From positions 15,241,597-15,305,596 of the forward strand of contig NC_053120.1 in assembly GCF_010015445.1 (NCBI RefSeq): a DNA stretch of 64,000 nt, read 5' to 3'. Source of the stretch: Perca fluviatilis. Taxonomy: Eukaryota > Chordata > Actinopteri > Perciformes > Percidae. Positions 54,024 to 64,000 of the stretch are shown here, one piece after another. The notes beneath the pieces are model-generated. The model was not told where the DNA came from and searched no databases. It worked only from the letters and a program-made list of their open reading frames with translations. How positions within the stretch are numbered: position 1 is the first letter of the stretch; the number at the start of each line of letters is the position of its first letter. Position numbers and translations under genes: made by a program.

Positions 54024-54064
54024 ACCTTTCGCAAGAATTGGCTCTTAATGCCATTTTGTGTTAA

Positions 54065-54070
54065 AATAAA
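54065..54070 (+). terminator. uba52: uba52 polyadenylation signal AATAAA
   Basis: Canonical AATAAA 42 bp after the TAG stop, giving the very short 3' UTR normal for ribosomal-protein mRNAs. The following sequence is GT-rich. Confidence 0.85.
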
Positions 54071-57030
54071 TGTGAGAAAATGATGATGCTGCGGCTTGAC
54101 TGACTTGTATTTTTCAGTGGTGGGAAGAAATTGTCTGGCTTAATTTGAATTCATGTGTGCAATCTGAGATCTTATGGCTGCATGAGGTCATTTTAACTGC
54201 AAGGAAGAATTAACCAGACTGACAAGATAAAGCTGGTGCGATCAACTCCTGAACTGTTTGCTAAATTCTTCCACATGAAGATAAAAGATATTCATAAGAA
54301 GAATTTGGCAAGTATTTACATCACAAGCCTGTTCACGGAGGTATCCGGGTAATTCAGTAAACCTGCTGCTTGGAACTGGCGCTGGTTGAAACTAACAGTG
54401 GTTGCACTCCTACACCTGACACATGAGACAGTGCTGGTTTGTGCCGGCTGGGAGTGGTTTTCACCTTTTATATTTTTTTCCAAAATGGCACATGCTGGTT
54501 GTTAGCCTGAATTGATGGCACTGTGTGGCACAAACAGAATATCGTGTGTCTGAACTGCATCGCTGCAATACCGTAATAAACCTCACGCAGCTGGTAGTGG
54601 ATGACTCGAAGACGAGCAGTGACTGAGTTTTAATGTTGAACAGTTCTATACAAATATAAGGAACTTATCTCACATTGTCAAATTCCATACAAACACCTGT
54701 TCTCCTTAAATTGGTATTATTGTGAAACAAACTCATGGCCTTGAATTCTCATTTACCAATACTTCAATGAAACTAAATGAAATATTCTGAGGTATTTTGA
54801 GTAGTGCTAAAAGATGAAATGTTTCAGACTGAGCAGTTAAACTCAAAACAGGTTAAAATGTAAGAATCTGATTGAGATGAACTTGAGCATCATGCAGAAG
54901 TTTTTTTTTCCAGTTGTGGGTTTAGCATGACTGGTGCATCTTTGGTACTGTGTTCTCTCTTAGCTGTAGCTTGTGACTAGTTTTAAAAAGGCCTTATTCC
55001 AGTGTATATAAGGAGGAATGCACTCACTGATAGTCAAACATTGTTTATTGCAATGTTTTCTTTTTTGTGATGTCCCTTAACCCTCATCTATTTATGCTTC
55101 AGCTGGTGATTTTTAGCATTTCCCAGAACGTATTCTGATATCCCCACCCCCCAGTCCCACCCAATAAGGGGTATGAACGGGCATATTCAAACAGAATATA
55201 TACATCACCAGCAGGTCCCTAAATAGTCTCAAATATAAGGTGGATGCCTTTAACCTGTTGTAAATACATAATATTAATGGTCTAATTTACATTCTATTAT
55301 AAAATTACAACACCGTAGTATACCTTAAAAATTGTGCTGTTACACTCTTAAATGTAAGTGCAATAATCCCGAAAGGCACCCTCTGTTCCCCCCACAACTT
55401 CTCAATAGAGAGGTCAGATACCAGGGCGGAATGTTGGGCCTTTAAGAGGACAGTCTCTTCTGTGTATACGGAAACAATAGAAACGTATGTTATTGTGCAT
55501 TAATGATACACTGGAATAAGGCTGTTTTGAAGCAAAGTGTTTCAACCGTGAGGAGCCGGTGGCCTCCGCATTTTCTTTATGCTTGATAAATGGCTGATAG
55601 CATTCTGTCATAATCTGGTGAAGTCAAGAAAAAAAAAAAGTTGTGAAAAAAAAAACCTGTTTAAAATGGATGAGAACAGGCTTTACAGAGGTCTCCTTAC
55701 CTACAAATTATTTATTAACTATAAACAGGCATGCTAGAAACATTATTGCTAATTGTGTGATGCTTACGTGTAGCAGCTGAAGCCAGACCTCCCAGACAGT
55801 GTAGTAACTTGTCGAAAATATAAAACGTCAATCTTATTGTAATATAACCTCTTAATGTGATCAATAGCAACATAATGCAGTGAGACATTTACTGCCATTA
55901 CTGTATTTGGCTTGTTGAACTGTAGAGGTCTTTTTATTATCTCAAGCTATAATCTAAATTGTGGTTATAAATAAACCATCAGTTGAAAATTGTATAACAC
56001 TTAAAAGTAATAATTGCAGGTAAATGTTAGGGTTCTAGTACATTATCGGGTAGCTCATTACATAAACAGGTTTTTTATTTTGGCCAGTTTAAAATCACAT
56101 GTTGGCATGTTAATGATTCTGGAAGTTACTGCATCATCAGCTGCAAAAGACTGCATTTTATTTGTACCTACTGTATATTAACTTTATATGAAGAAATCAA
56201 TAACTCATCAGGGGGTGAGAAGCAAAGATCGATAGATATTGTGCATCAGACGTTCACATACAAAGCTGACAGCAAGTCTATTAAGTACCTGTTTACTAAA
56301 ACTACTTCAGTTGTGTTTTGTTTAACTGCGGCAGCCTCAACAAACACACACACACACACACACACAATAAAACTTGGCATGAACATAATCAAGTGCAACC
56401 TCAAGTTCAACTAAACAGTGTGGGAAAGTGGCATCTCTGTCCACAGGCCACATCTGGATCTTTCCTTTAAATGCTGAGCTTCCTGTCAAAGTGGTGGAGA
56501 AGACAAACCTACCAGCCGCAGATTTGAATTCAGCACACATTTCTTTTGTGATTTCCCATCCTGACTGAGTATGAGTAGTACCCATTGATGAACATGAATA
56601 ACAGAATGAAGTGAGAAAAGAGCAGTCCTCATAAAACAAACTGAATGGGAGCGGGTTGTTGCATCTCTGAGTTTGTTAATGTTCTGGCTAGTGTGAGAGC
56701 AGTCCAAGCTGCTGATGGTGAACTGGAGCTAACTTTAATCAGGGTCTTTGCCTCCATCTGTCCTAATTCTGACCAAACTTCTACTGGGTGCATCTCCACA
56801 GTGTTGAAGGATGACACCAATAAAAAAAATCAAAGTGGTTATGTGTGAAAGTAGACACTTATTTACTTGTATAACTTGTCTTGATTTTTCTCAGATGTCT
56901 TTCTCGCAGTGACTTCTGAGATCTACCAATAACAATATGAGAAAATGCATTTCCAAAAGGCTTATTCATAAAGGACTAATATGTGTGGGCCTCATGCTGT
57001 TTAATGTGTCAAACTGCAGTGAACAAAACA
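54071..57030. other. Intergenic between convergent uba52 and homer
   Basis: Single-copy AT-rich DNA. A (CA)n run lies at about 56341-56366. Several AATAAA signals on the minus strand (for example TTTATT near 55043) could end a long homer 3' UTR. No coding exon seen. Confidence 0.4.
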
Positions 57031-57464
57031 TTTATGAATAGGGATGGGCATCGTTTGGATTTTAACGATTCTGATTCCAATTCCGATTCTTCCTTTCGAT
57101 TCCGGTTCTTATCGATTCTCGATTCCGATTCTTTGAGTGGTGGAGTGGAAACGGGTTAGATGCTTATTTCACAAATAAGAGGAAAGTTTTATTTTGATTC
57201 ATATGTGGGTTGCAGTTTTACAGCTTTTACAATGCAAACAAAGCCACACTAGAGCTCCGCTTACTGTGCTGCACGGCTGCAACACAACAAGCGCCTGGCT
57301 GCTACGGAAACCAAAACTTGCGCATATTAAATTTGGAACCCATGATCAAATTTGAAACCAAATCCTCCAAACGATTCCAATAAAGAAACGATTACGATGG
57401 AATCGTAATTTTTGAAACGATTCCGATTAGGAATCGGTTCTCGATGCCCAACCCTATTTATGAA
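57031..57464. mobile_element. hAT-type MITE, 418 bp, with perfect 8-bp target duplication
   Basis: Left end TAGGGATGGGCATCG at 57039, right end CGATGCCCAACCCTA at 57456, flanked by identical TTTATGAA (57031-57038 and 57457-57464). The interior is made of GATTCCGATTC words. No coding remains. Confidence 0.92.
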
Positions 57465-57884
57465 CAGTTGCTTGGTTGTTCTTATCAACCAAATGTCCAG
57501 AATTATGGTCAAATATTTATGTTTAATATAAGTATAAAATTTAATTGTCCATTTAACTTTATTTTATAACCATCTCAAGCATTGATGCAAGTCTTGCTGT
57601 TACAGGACTGAAGTTTTACTATCTGTGCTCATACATGGTTGAATGGTTGGGACCTCCAGCTCTGCAGGCAAACTGGCTTTTATTAAACACCATCAGGCCA
57701 TTATCTTTCGATTCTTTCCTAGTTTTATTGCTACTCCTGCCTCTTGTTAAGTAAAAACAAGTAGAAAATCTTTTGATATCTGTTGGAAATGTCTACTTTT
57801 GCAGTCCTTCTGAGACATCAGTATTATTACCATAAACAATTGAGACTATCACTGCAAAGATTGTCAGCAGCCACTACTCAGCGT

Positions 57885-58176
57885 TTTAAGCCTCTGAACA
57901 CCCACACAGGTGATTTCAGTTTTTGTGGCTGATTAGACCTCTGCTCAGGTTGAAGATGGGCTGGAGCTTAGATGGGTATTTATTAGGTCACAAATCTTTT
58001 CTACCAATAAGAATGGTAAATCTGTCAATCTTCCTGCCCTAACTGGTGCAACAAGGCTAACAAGAGACTCAGAAACATGTCAATCAAGTAGTCTAGACAC
58101 ACCCACACAGTCCTGGGAAGAGGTCCAATTAGGCAGATTAATTTAAAACACCTGTGTGGGTGTTCAGGGCCTTTAA
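57885..58176. mobile_element. Small MITE with 20-bp inverted ends
   Basis: CTGAACACCCACACAGGTG at 57894-57912 is the exact inverse of CACCTGTGTGGGTGTTCAG at 58149-58167, and outer bases (TTTTAAGCCT / GGCCTTTAA) also roughly match. About 290 bp, just downstream of homer. Superfamily unknown. Confidence 0.7.
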
Positions 58177-58622
58177 GAACACTGGATTGCAATGTCATGG
58201 AAAAGGGCACTGTTCTTCCAGAGCAAATTCATCTAAAGCTAAAGTGTTCGGTGATGGCAGATTGTGAAAAGAGTAAAAATCATATTATTCCCTTCAGGAG
58301 CTGAAGGACATGTAGCTGCTGGGAACTATGATATGGAAAACAAGTAGTAGCCTGTTAGACCCCACTGTCAACTGTTTATGATAATCATATCCACCAAAAT
58401 TGCAGTATGAATGTGACAATGATTTTTTTTATTTTGTTTCGGATACCTGATGTTTACCTGCACTGATCTTAAAAACACAGATCCATTAAGGTAAACACCT
58501 GTACCGTTTCCCACCATATTGCTTTGATTGTTGCTCTGCTGATAAACCAGTAAAACACAAATCAAGGCCGCATGGGTGGAACAAGTGATGAATGCGGCAA
58601 TGCAGCCCAACTGCTGCTGTGG
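58177..58622 (-). other. homer3: Probable homer 3' UTR start
   Basis: DNA directly downstream of the TAG at 58623-58625 on the minus strand, without other features. A candidate AATAAA on the minus strand is at 58428-58433 (within a T-rich run). A longer UTR ending near 55045 is also possible. Confidence 0.3.
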
Positions 58623-61600
58623 CTATTTGTCGATGAGTTTTGCCAAGCTCTGTCTCAGGTCTTTCAGGTCGCCAATTTTGATGTCCAGAACGTCGATGAT
58701 GTGTCGGACCTCAACCTCCGCCTGGTCCTGCTCCTCCCGGTTAGATGCCAGCGTCTTTTCAGCACTCTGGACACGATCCTCCAAGTCACAGTTTCGTCTC
58801 TCCAGATCCTGCAGACACATTAACTTGTTAATACAGTTGACTCATCTGAATGCATTTCTGGATGTTTTCTGCATGGATTTGGTGTCCAAATGTTAGGCTC
58901 TCTTTGTATTTAAGCATGTAAACATTTGTAAGTAAGCAACCAGTGCTCTTAAAGGTTTAAAATGAATTGTAGAAATAACTTTGCAGAGTAGTATTGTAAA
59001 TCACTCTGGTCAAAAATGTCTGCGAATGTAATCCTGGAGTAAATGGTTTCTTGCTGTTATTTTGGTCACCTCTGTCCATTAATATGCCCTGATAATAAAA
59101 GTTATGTGGGAAAGAGCGGCAACAATAATGCACATGGGCTTTGTAAATTGCTTTTCTTCTGCCTGTATGGTTCAAGTCGGATCACAAATACTTTATCAAT
59201 AGGATATTTTACACACGTTTATATGTGCAAACTGACTATAACAATCAGTACAATTTATCCCAGTTTATGTCTCCATGCCTATTTTTCCTTTGCAGTATTT
59301 GTGTATTTCTTTTTTTATGATCAATTATTTTTTATTTTTATATTTTTGAACACATACAGAACAAACAAATACAATCGAAACAGGAACCAAAACCCTCACC
59401 CACCCCCTGCGGTCTCCTGTTCACACTCCCAGACCATGTGCAGGAAAGTTCCAGTTTTTTCAGGTTGGCAGAATGTGCAATAGGGAGTAGGAATGGCTTT
59501 AGAAACGTATTTGTGTATTTCTGTCCATTTAAATTTCAACCTAAATATAGTACAGATGCATGCAGTATTAAATACTAGATTAACCATATAAAGTGGACCG
59601 CAGTACAACAGCTTTGGAGCAGGTACAAGTAAAGCATCATGGCCCGTTATTTCTGCAGGATTTAACAAGAACCGGTTCAGCTTTTCTTAAATGCATGTAA
59701 ATTCCCTCCTTGTGTGGCTGCTGACTGCAATAAAGTTTATTGACAATGTCACATCATTTATTTGCTTTAAACTGTTTATACCACAAATTTAAATGTGCAA
59801 TTTTGTGCTCATGAGGTTATTCTGTATGTTAAATGCACCAATGAATAGATTATAGAACGAACACAGGGACATCAAAGGTCAAATATGAATATACATAATT
59901 CACAGCTGACATGACCATTAAAAATGATACAGGACCTAATTAAGGCTATGCAATATGCATCAGGTACAATCTCCTGAATTAGCATGGAGACTCTATATTA
60001 TTTGTTTTCTCCTTGAAGTCCTCTTTTCTCCTGTACCGATTCTCTGCTGCAGGTCTGAACTGTGCCGTCTCTGTTATAGGTACAGTATCAGTGCTTTGTT
60101 TTCCATTAGTCGGCTGTGTGGTTGTTTGGCATGGAGAACAACAGAAAACGGCATGTAAGCCGGTCAGCATTCTGCAAGCCTTTTGCTTTCCTAGTCTAGC
60201 ATCAACACTTACAGGGGTGAAGTTGGCCAGGGCTCATCTCTACAAGGTTTAGTAACAATGACAATGGAGGTGAGGAGAACCAATTTGTGCAGCAGTACCA
60301 CCAACCAGTCCCATTCATCATGTTCTGTACGAGTTGTAGCCTTGCAAATCACAGGTCTGCTAAAAGTCAGTGAAGTTTTTCTCCTCAAGGAAGATATACA
60401 GTAAAAAAAAAAAAAAAAAAGATTTGACAGTTTACTATTGAAATTACAGTTTAACAAGAAATGTAATTAGTTCCCATTGTTTTGTAAATTCTCGTACTGA
60501 AAGAACCCAATCTATGGGTAGCTAATTGTCCCCTTTTTGTTTATTTGTTGTGTATTCTTATTTCTCTTGCTACTGTGTATGTTTACATTTCCTAATTGAA
60601 AAATACTGTAATGTAAAACTAAAAACACATTCTTTGTCCATAAAGCCTGTATGAGGCAATGTATGTGCCATTTTCCATTAACACGAGTGTACTGGATATA
60701 CTAAAGTTGACTGCAACATGACATTTTACAGAAGGGAGAAACAACCCACTCAGCCAGTTGTCATCTTACCTGGAGTCTCTGCATGGCCTCCTCTCTCTCT
60801 TTCTCCAGCTCACCCACATCGGTTTTCTTGCTTTGTAGATTGTGAATTTCCTGAAAACAGTGATTTCAAACTGTCACAACACCACTTTCACACCGCCTTC
60901 CCACACATCCACCATCCCTATTTATTAGAACATGAGACATTCATCTCTTGTTTTTCACTAAAATACTTCATGTGGTTTTAAAATATCAAATCAGGTTGTT
61001 GATAAGATTTGGGACACCTTGAAGTTTCCAGCGAGGAGGGTGATTCCGTCCCCGGGGAAACATACTACCGTGACCTTGCACAAATCCAGTTGCCAAAACT
61101 GAAACTTGTTTAGACGACGTGACAGACATGGTTATGTTAATCAGGCCGGAGGACATCAGCGAGCTGCTTTCAAGGAATATTTCACTTTAATGTCTGTTTA
61201 TTTATTCAGGGGAAATGGGTTTTGGCTGAGCGTGCCTTGCATGCATTTGACAGACATTAAAGGTCCCATGACATGGTGCTCTTTGGATGCTTTTCTATAG
61301 ACCTTAGTGGTCCCCTAATACTGTATCTGAAGTCTCTTTCCCAAAATTCAGCCTTGGTGCAGAATTACAGCCACTAGAGCCAGTCCCACAATGAGCTTTC
61401 CTTGGGATGTGCCATTTCTGTGCCTGTAGCTATTGAGGAGGAGAGAGGGAGGGGCAAGGTGGAGGGTGGGGGTGTGGCCTTGACCAACTGCCACTTTGCT
61501 CGTTTGAAAGCCATGATGTCTCTCTCTCATGGGTTGGCCAAATTCTCTGGGCGGGCAAAGCAGAGAAAGGGAGGTAACCAGATTGGCCCATCTGAGCTTT

Positions 61601-63048
61601 CATTTTCTCAAAGGCAGAGCAGGATACCCAGGGCTCGGTTTACACCAATCACCATTTCAAGCCAATTGGGGACCATAGGCAGGCTGGGGGAACGCATATT
61701 AATGTTAAAAAACCTCATAAAGTGAAATTTTCATGCCATGGGACCTTTAACTTGGTTCAAACAAGCAAAAATATTCACAAGGTGATACTTTGGCATCATT
61801 AAAAAAATCATATTAAAGCAAGCTTGGAAACAGTTATGAAGGTGAGTAAGAGTCCTGATTTCACTTCACATGTACTACAGGTGGCTAGCCTGGTCCTACC
61901 ATATTCTCGTATATTTCATTTGTACAGAGAGTCTGTCCACTCTCCATTGACACGTGTTAACTTCCTTGAAGGCGGGTACTCTGGTGAAGTTTAAAACTAT
62001 TGGATCTGCCCAGAGCCACTCTGGATCTGCCATAACCAATCGCTAACGTTTGGTCGTGGCCGATCGAAGCCTTGCTCGCTGCGCGTTAAGCCTTCGCCTT
62101 CACCGCTTCAGCGGAGCGAGCTGGAAAATCTAACTTTTACAGAACCCCGTGGGGAGGAGGGCCACAACATCATGGCCAACAACAAAACTCAGCAAAGATG
62201 GTTATTGCTCGGGCTTTAACTTCTGGGTATTCGGCAGCATTGCCACAATGGACCGAATGGCTTCGCTACAACTCAAACTAGCGCACGACCTCAACGTCAT
62301 CGTTCTCGGCCACTCCCTCTGTTCGCTGATTGGACCGGTATAGATTTGGCTGGAGAGAAAACCCGCAAATATACCGCAAACCCAGACAGAGTACTGAAGA
62401 AAAATGAAAATTGAGCGGAAGTACGTAGGAGGGCGGAGCCAGGCTAATAGGTGGCAGCTCTGGGTATGTTGTCTGAAGCCTGTGGTATTTTATGAAAGCT
62501 GTGACTGCACAAGAAGATTTACAGTTGCTTGAAGATACATTAAGGACTTAGTAGAAATAGACACTAGATGAGCATTAGTAAAAAACCCAAAGCACATTCT
62601 CTGCTCAACATTTTGTTTAGTTATCTTTTGGTTGAGACAAAAACAAGATTATTGAACCAGAAAGATCTCATTAAAGCCTTAAAGATGATTTAGAGAATAA
62701 ATACTCCAACTGGCACTTGTACTTTTCCAGCTCTACTGACTTAATACATTTACTATAGAACAGTTTTACTGATCGTCAGCTGGAGATTGAGGCTCTAGTT
62801 ACATACAAACTGAAAACAAACCTATCCAATTGATTACTGGAATAATTATGTTTGCTGGTGTATGTATTAGATGGCTTTCCACACGGAGGTTCCCTTTAGG
62901 TCGGTAAATGGATTTGGGCAGTGAACTGGTGTCTTACCTGATCTTTGGTGCTCAGCAGGGCTTCCAGCTCCTCTAGTGAGCGAGTCAGCTCCTCTCTAGC
63001 AGTCTGACCTGCAGCAGGATGCCCCAGCTGGGCCTCAAGCTCTGCCAC
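58623..63048 (-). CDS. homer3: Homer-family scaffold protein, C-terminal coiled-coil exons (partial, probably homer3)
   Basis: Three phase-0 exons are present: 62938-63048 (37 codons, starts VAELEAQLGHP), 60770-60850 (27 codons, EIHNLQSKKTDVGELEK...) and 58623-58808 (61 codons plus TAG, DLERRNCDLEDRVQ... ending LRQSLAKLIDK). Joined, they give 125 residues that align end to end with the Homer C-terminal coiled coil, which closes with a conserved LD-KI-(F/G)-(E/D)-L-LR-LAKL block. In Homer proteins this part forms the tetramer. The N-terminal EVH1 domain, which binds PPxxF ligands such as group I metabotropic glutamate receptors, IP3 receptors and Shank, must lie beyond the right edge. Homer3 rather than 1 or 2 is inferred from neighbours (uba52, arrdc2; all on human 19p13.11). 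The gene is convergent with uba52. Confidence 0.9.
59396..59668 (-). pseudogene. LINE (L1/Tx1-like) reverse-transcriptase C-terminal fragment in homer intron
   Basis: A 90-residue open stretch on the minus strand contains YCTFCQPEKTGTFLHMVWEC, the C-x2-C...H-x4-C type motif that follows the reverse-transcriptase domain in vertebrate L1-group retrotransposons (typical form C-x-C-GT-x-HM-WEC). No catalytic RT motif is included and no flanking LINE sequence is evident, so it is a short truncated relic. It lies in the intron between exons 60770-60850 and 58623-58808, in the same orientation as the gene. Confidence 0.6.
60851..61256. other. homer intron sequence, nothing recognised
   Basis: Single-copy intron DNA between exon 60770-60850 and the TTAA MITE. 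Short open frames only. Confidence 0.5.
61257..61750. mobile_element. TTAA-flanked MITE (Kolobok/T2-like), 494 bp with flanks
   Basis: Begins TTAAAGGTCCCATGACATG and ends CATGCCATGGGACCTTTAA, inverted with one mismatch in the first 15 bases, each end bounded by TTAA. The TTAAAGG terminus and TTAA target site fit Kolobok/T2-type transposons. It lies in the homer intron between 60850 and 62938. No transposase remains. Confidence 0.8.
61890..62450. mobile_element. MITE with CTAGCCTGG termini
   Basis: Starts TAGCCTGGTCCTACC and ends GGCGGAGCCAGGCTA, an imperfect inverted repeat with a GC-rich body. The same terminal motif (TAGCCTGG ... CAGGCTA) appears at 46528-46595, so it is a dispersed family. 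Superfamily not determined. Confidence 0.55.
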
Positions 63049-63077
63049 CTGGAACACACACACACACACACACACAA
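63049..63077 (-). repeat. (TG)n tract immediately upstream of a homer 3' splice site
   Basis: About 12 CA units on the plus strand read as (TG)n on the transcribed strand and run directly into TTCCAG before exon 62938-63048, replacing the usual polypyrimidine tract. Confidence 0.85.
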
Positions 63078-63342
63078 ATGAGCATGATATGGGAAAAGGG
63101 TACACAGAAATGTTATCCAAATGAAAAGCTTTGCATAAACCTGTGTGGGGTCATTTTATGATCTTTTCCCTTCAGCGAAAAAATGAAAACCAGAAGAATT
63201 AGCATAATATTTTTTTGACATGATAAAAATACAATATAGTAACGCACAAATAGTTTGACGATTACTACTGATGGAAATGAGGAAAACCAACAGAGGGTCA
63301 TTGCCTACACACATGATGACTCATTCTATCTCATCTCTCTTG

Positions 63343-63480
<138 letters not shown>

Positions 63481-63492
63481 TTTTTACACATA

Positions 63493-63525
<33 letters not shown>

Positions 63526-63539
63526 GTTTTTTTTTTTAA

Positions 63540-64000
63540 TTTAAAAATTTTTAAAAAATAAAAAAATAAATATTTAATTTTTGATGTGGAAATGCATGAA
63601 AATGGTTCCCAATCTGACCCACTTTCTTGTGTTTAACATATTAGAAAAGCCAAAGACAGTGAGTGAGAGTTTGATTAAACAAGGACAAACTGTTCAGCCT
63701 TTGAAGTCTGAACCTGAAGTACTTATCCATAAGTATTGATCCTGCAAGGTAAAGTGCAATTATTTCACTCGGTTGTTAGAACACATATTGTATTGTGTGA
63801 CTTTGGTGAATCCAAACTAACCCTTTAAAACACCAAAGTCACACAATAACACATGAAGGCAGCGGTATACCAGCAACTGCCGTGTTCTGCAAGGTAAAAT
63901 TGCTGTTTTTGTCAGGAGTCTGGAGGCTTTAAAAAAAGAGCACTGGGAGTTCAAAAAAGAAAAGAGAAAAAATACAAACAATATACTGTCATGTTTGCAT
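63540..64000. other. Right edge: homer intron, nothing else recognised
   Basis: AT-rich intron DNA; no Homer exon could be placed before the window ends. Confidence 0.4.

Overview
The window is vertebrate nuclear DNA, almost certainly from a spiny-rayed (percomorph) teleost fish. Evidence: intron-split genes with GT-AG junctions, long CA/GT microsatellites, and many small DNA-transposon families (hAT, Harbinger, Tc1/mariner and TTAA-target types) that I recognise from fish genomes. The species cannot be named from the sequence.

Four protein genes can be supported by joined exons with consistent reading phase. (1) arrdc2, minus strand, seven coding exons at 34304-38216, 409 residues, an alpha-arrestin ending in two PPxY motifs. 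A second, intact first coding exon at 43511-43760 has the same splice phase and the same donor sequence, so arrdc2 probably has two alternative N-termini. (2) A SAXO5/TEX45-like axonemal protein gene, minus strand, seven coding exons at 47021-50640, about 411 residues, with an RFX X-box-like site about 100 bp upstream of its start codon. (3) uba52, plus strand, four coding exons at 52541-54023, encoding the 128-residue ubiquitin-ribosomal protein eL40 fusion. (4) The 3' end of a Homer-family scaffold gene (probably homer3), minus strand, three exons at 58623-63048, running off the right edge. arrdc2, uba52 and homer3 are all on human 19p13.11, so the right half is a conserved syntenic block. 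The genes are functionally unrelated and show no sign of joint function.

The left half (1 to about 34 kb) has no gene I can support. It holds microsatellites, a 1.1 kb AT-rich tandem array (28.2-29.3 kb) and a dense set of mobile elements. At about 8.2-10.6 kb a TTAA-flanked element sits inside another MITE, followed directly by a further pair of nested elements. At about 20 kb a long inverted-repeat element sits inside a hAT-like MITE. A Harbinger derivative at 3.3-4.6 kb keeps a broken Myb-like reading frame, and a Tc1/mariner derivative at 30.3-31.4 kb keeps the start of a broken transposase.

Layout: 0-3.3 kb microsatellites and a dispersed repeat; 3.3-4.6 Harbinger derivative; 4.6-7.9 no clear content; 7.9-10.6 nested MITEs; 10.6-19.9 mostly unique DNA with two MITEs; 19.9-21.0 nested MITE; 21-27.9 unique DNA with a LINE tail; 27.9-29.3 MITE half plus satellite; 30.3-31.4 Tc1/mariner derivative; 32.9-43.8 arrdc2; 47.0-50.7 saxo5-like; 52.0-54.1 uba52; 54.1-58.6 intergenic with two MITEs; 58.6-64.0 homer. 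No RNA gene, CRISPR array or bacterial feature was seen.
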